DNA of 14,272 bases from contig JAVBYA010000428.1 in the NCBI GenBank assembly GCA_030824295.1, positions 1-14,272 on the forward strand, read 5' to 3'. Position numbers and translations under genes: made by a program. Every line of letters starts with the position of its first letter. The first letter of the stretch is position 1. Shown in pieces: positions 13,449-14,272 of this stretch. This DNA comes from Bacteroidota bacterium. GTDB lineage: Bacteria > Bacteroidota > Ignavibacteria > UBA10030 > UBA8401. The notes beneath the pieces are model-generated. The model was not told the DNA's origin. It made no database searches and was given only the letters and a program-made list of their open reading frames with translations.

Positions 13449-14272
13449 ACTCCTCCGGCCTTCTGTTCGGACTGCCGGCGGAAGTAATGGTCCGTATGTT
13501 TCCACCGCTTGTGCATCCATAACCAATGGTCCGGATACCGGCGGATGTACCGTTCGAGCGATGCAACGTGCCGGTCCGTGATCTGCTGCATCCGTTCCGC
13601 ATCCGTACCGGAGAGTGTCTGCGTGTCTATCTCTTCCAACTCAATGCGGAACTGTCCCTCTCCTTCCCGGATGAGCATCACCACGATCATCGGTGCGCCG
13701 CTGCGCACCTGGAAGACCGCCGGTCCCTGATGGGTGGAGGCGGGACGGCCGAAAAAATTCGTATAGATACCGCTCTCCGGACCGCTCTGGTCGGCGATGA
13801 GCGCCACGATCTCGTTGTTGGAGAGTGCACGGAGCGATTCTCGCAGCCCTCGTTCCATCACGACCAGCTTTGCACCGAAACGGGAACGCATGGCGGTCAT
13901 GAACTCGTTGATGAACGGATTCCGCTGCTTCTGCACAATGATCGTGTACCGCTGTTTCACATGCGCCGCGACCGACAGCGAACAGAGTTCCCAATTGCCG
14001 TAATGACCGGTCAGCACGATGAGTCCTTTCCCCTGTTTCAGCAGTTCGTTCATCCGCTCGGCATCCGGGAACGCAACGCGGCGCTTGACCTCCTCTTCGG
14101 AAAGGGTATCCAGCGCCAGGATCTCGAAATACGCCGTGAAAAGGTTCCGGTACGCGGCAAGGGCGAGAGCATCGATCTCTGCTGCGGTCTTCTCGGGGAA
14201 GGCATGACGAAGATTGTCCAGTACCAACCTCTTCCTCAGACCGATAACGCGATACACGAACCAGCCGAACCG
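13445..14272 (-). CDS. Lipid A acyltransferase (LpxL/LpxM, HtrB family), 5' end missing
   Basis: The 275 C-terminal residues of a lysophospholipid acyltransferase-fold protein are present; the frame is still open at the right edge (RFGWFVYRVIGLRKR), so the true start lies outside. The H90-x4-E95 catalytic motif is HYGNWE. ADQSGPESGIYTNFFGRPAS (160-179) and GPAVFQVRSGAPMI (183-196) are the substrate-site blocks of the LpxL/LpxM family, and YPDHWLWMHKRWK (246-258) is the typical C-terminal block. The family transfers a secondary acyl chain from acyl-ACP to a lipid A precursor at the inner membrane. A GTG at 14257 could be read as a start but falls within conserved sequence. It overlaps the heptosyltransferase gene by 4 bp, a sensible LPS pair. 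Confidence 0.92.
   Translation of the reverse strand, partial: RFGWFVYRVIGLRKRLVLDNLRHAFPEKTAAEIDALALAAYRNLFTAYFEILALDTLSEEEVKRRVAFPDAERMNELLKQGKGLIVLTGHYGNWELCSLSVAAHVKQRYTIIVQKQRNPFINEFMTAMRSRFGAKLVVMERGLRESLRALSNNEIVALIADQSGPESGIYTNFFGRPASTHQGPAVFQVRSGAPMIVVMLIREGEGQFRIELEEIDTQTLSGTDAERMQQITDRHVASLERYIRRYPDHWLWMHKRWKHTDHYFRRQSEQKAGGV

Noticed and set aside
1..14272. Mobile elements, CRISPR arrays, tRNA/rRNA genes or a defence or biosynthetic cluster.
   Set aside because: No transposase or integrase motif, no regularly spaced repeats, no cloverleaf-like sequence noticed, and every gap over 30 bp was read without such a signal.

Overview
This 14.3 kb window is a densely coded bacterial chromosome segment of moderately high G+C. 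It carries 14 protein genes, 12 of them complete and one truncated at each edge. I saw no RNA genes, insertion sequences, CRISPR arrays or prophage signs. Lipid A/LPS-type genes (an LpxH-like hydrolase, an LpxL/LpxM-type acyltransferase and a WaaF-type heptosyltransferase), a class A penicillin-binding protein and a secreted, barrel-like protein show a Gram-negative envelope. Sparse Shine-Dalgarno sequences and the flavour of several proteins (a stand-alone GBBH-like_N/DUF971 protein, an Atg22-like MFS) suggest the Bacteroidota/Chlorobiota/Ignavibacteria neighbourhood. That placement is an inference and is only weakly supported.

Left part, minus strand (about 7353 down to 1): an MFS transporter overlaps a DUF971 zinc-domain protein by 4 bp. 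Next come a cytidine deaminase and, with no gap, an inosine/xanthosine triphosphatase (nucleotide salvage and pool cleaning). After an 86 bp gap comes an OmpR/PhoB-type response regulator, followed by a PhoR-like histidine kinase, an SplB-like (PA0069-family) radical SAM protein, an NAD-dependent epimerase/dehydratase and, overlapping it by 4 bp, a secreted putative outer-membrane protein that runs off the window. The gap before the regulator holds two exact TTAACA hexamers 11 bp apart. This is the layout of a Pho box and the best regulatory signal in the window.

Middle, plus strand (7468-12385): nusB, a UMF1/Atg22-like MFS transporter, an LpxH-like phosphoesterase and a class A PBP (mrcA/PBP1a type) lie in one direction with gaps of 11, -4 and 24 bp, so they are probably one operon joining transcription antitermination to envelope building. 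It diverges from the MFS-led minus operon across a 114 bp intergenic region.

Right part, minus strand (14272 down to 12396): the 3' part of a lipid A acyltransferase gene overlaps a heptosyltransferase gene by 4 bp. This pair converges on the PBP gene with only 10 bp between stop codons.

I found no convincing undescribed multi-gene system. The items most worth checking are the candidate Pho box, the kinase that lacks any obvious sensor domain, the co-directional radical SAM gene behind the two-component pair, and the unidentified secreted protein at the left edge. Four of the 13 gene junctions use the same ATGA stop/start overlap.
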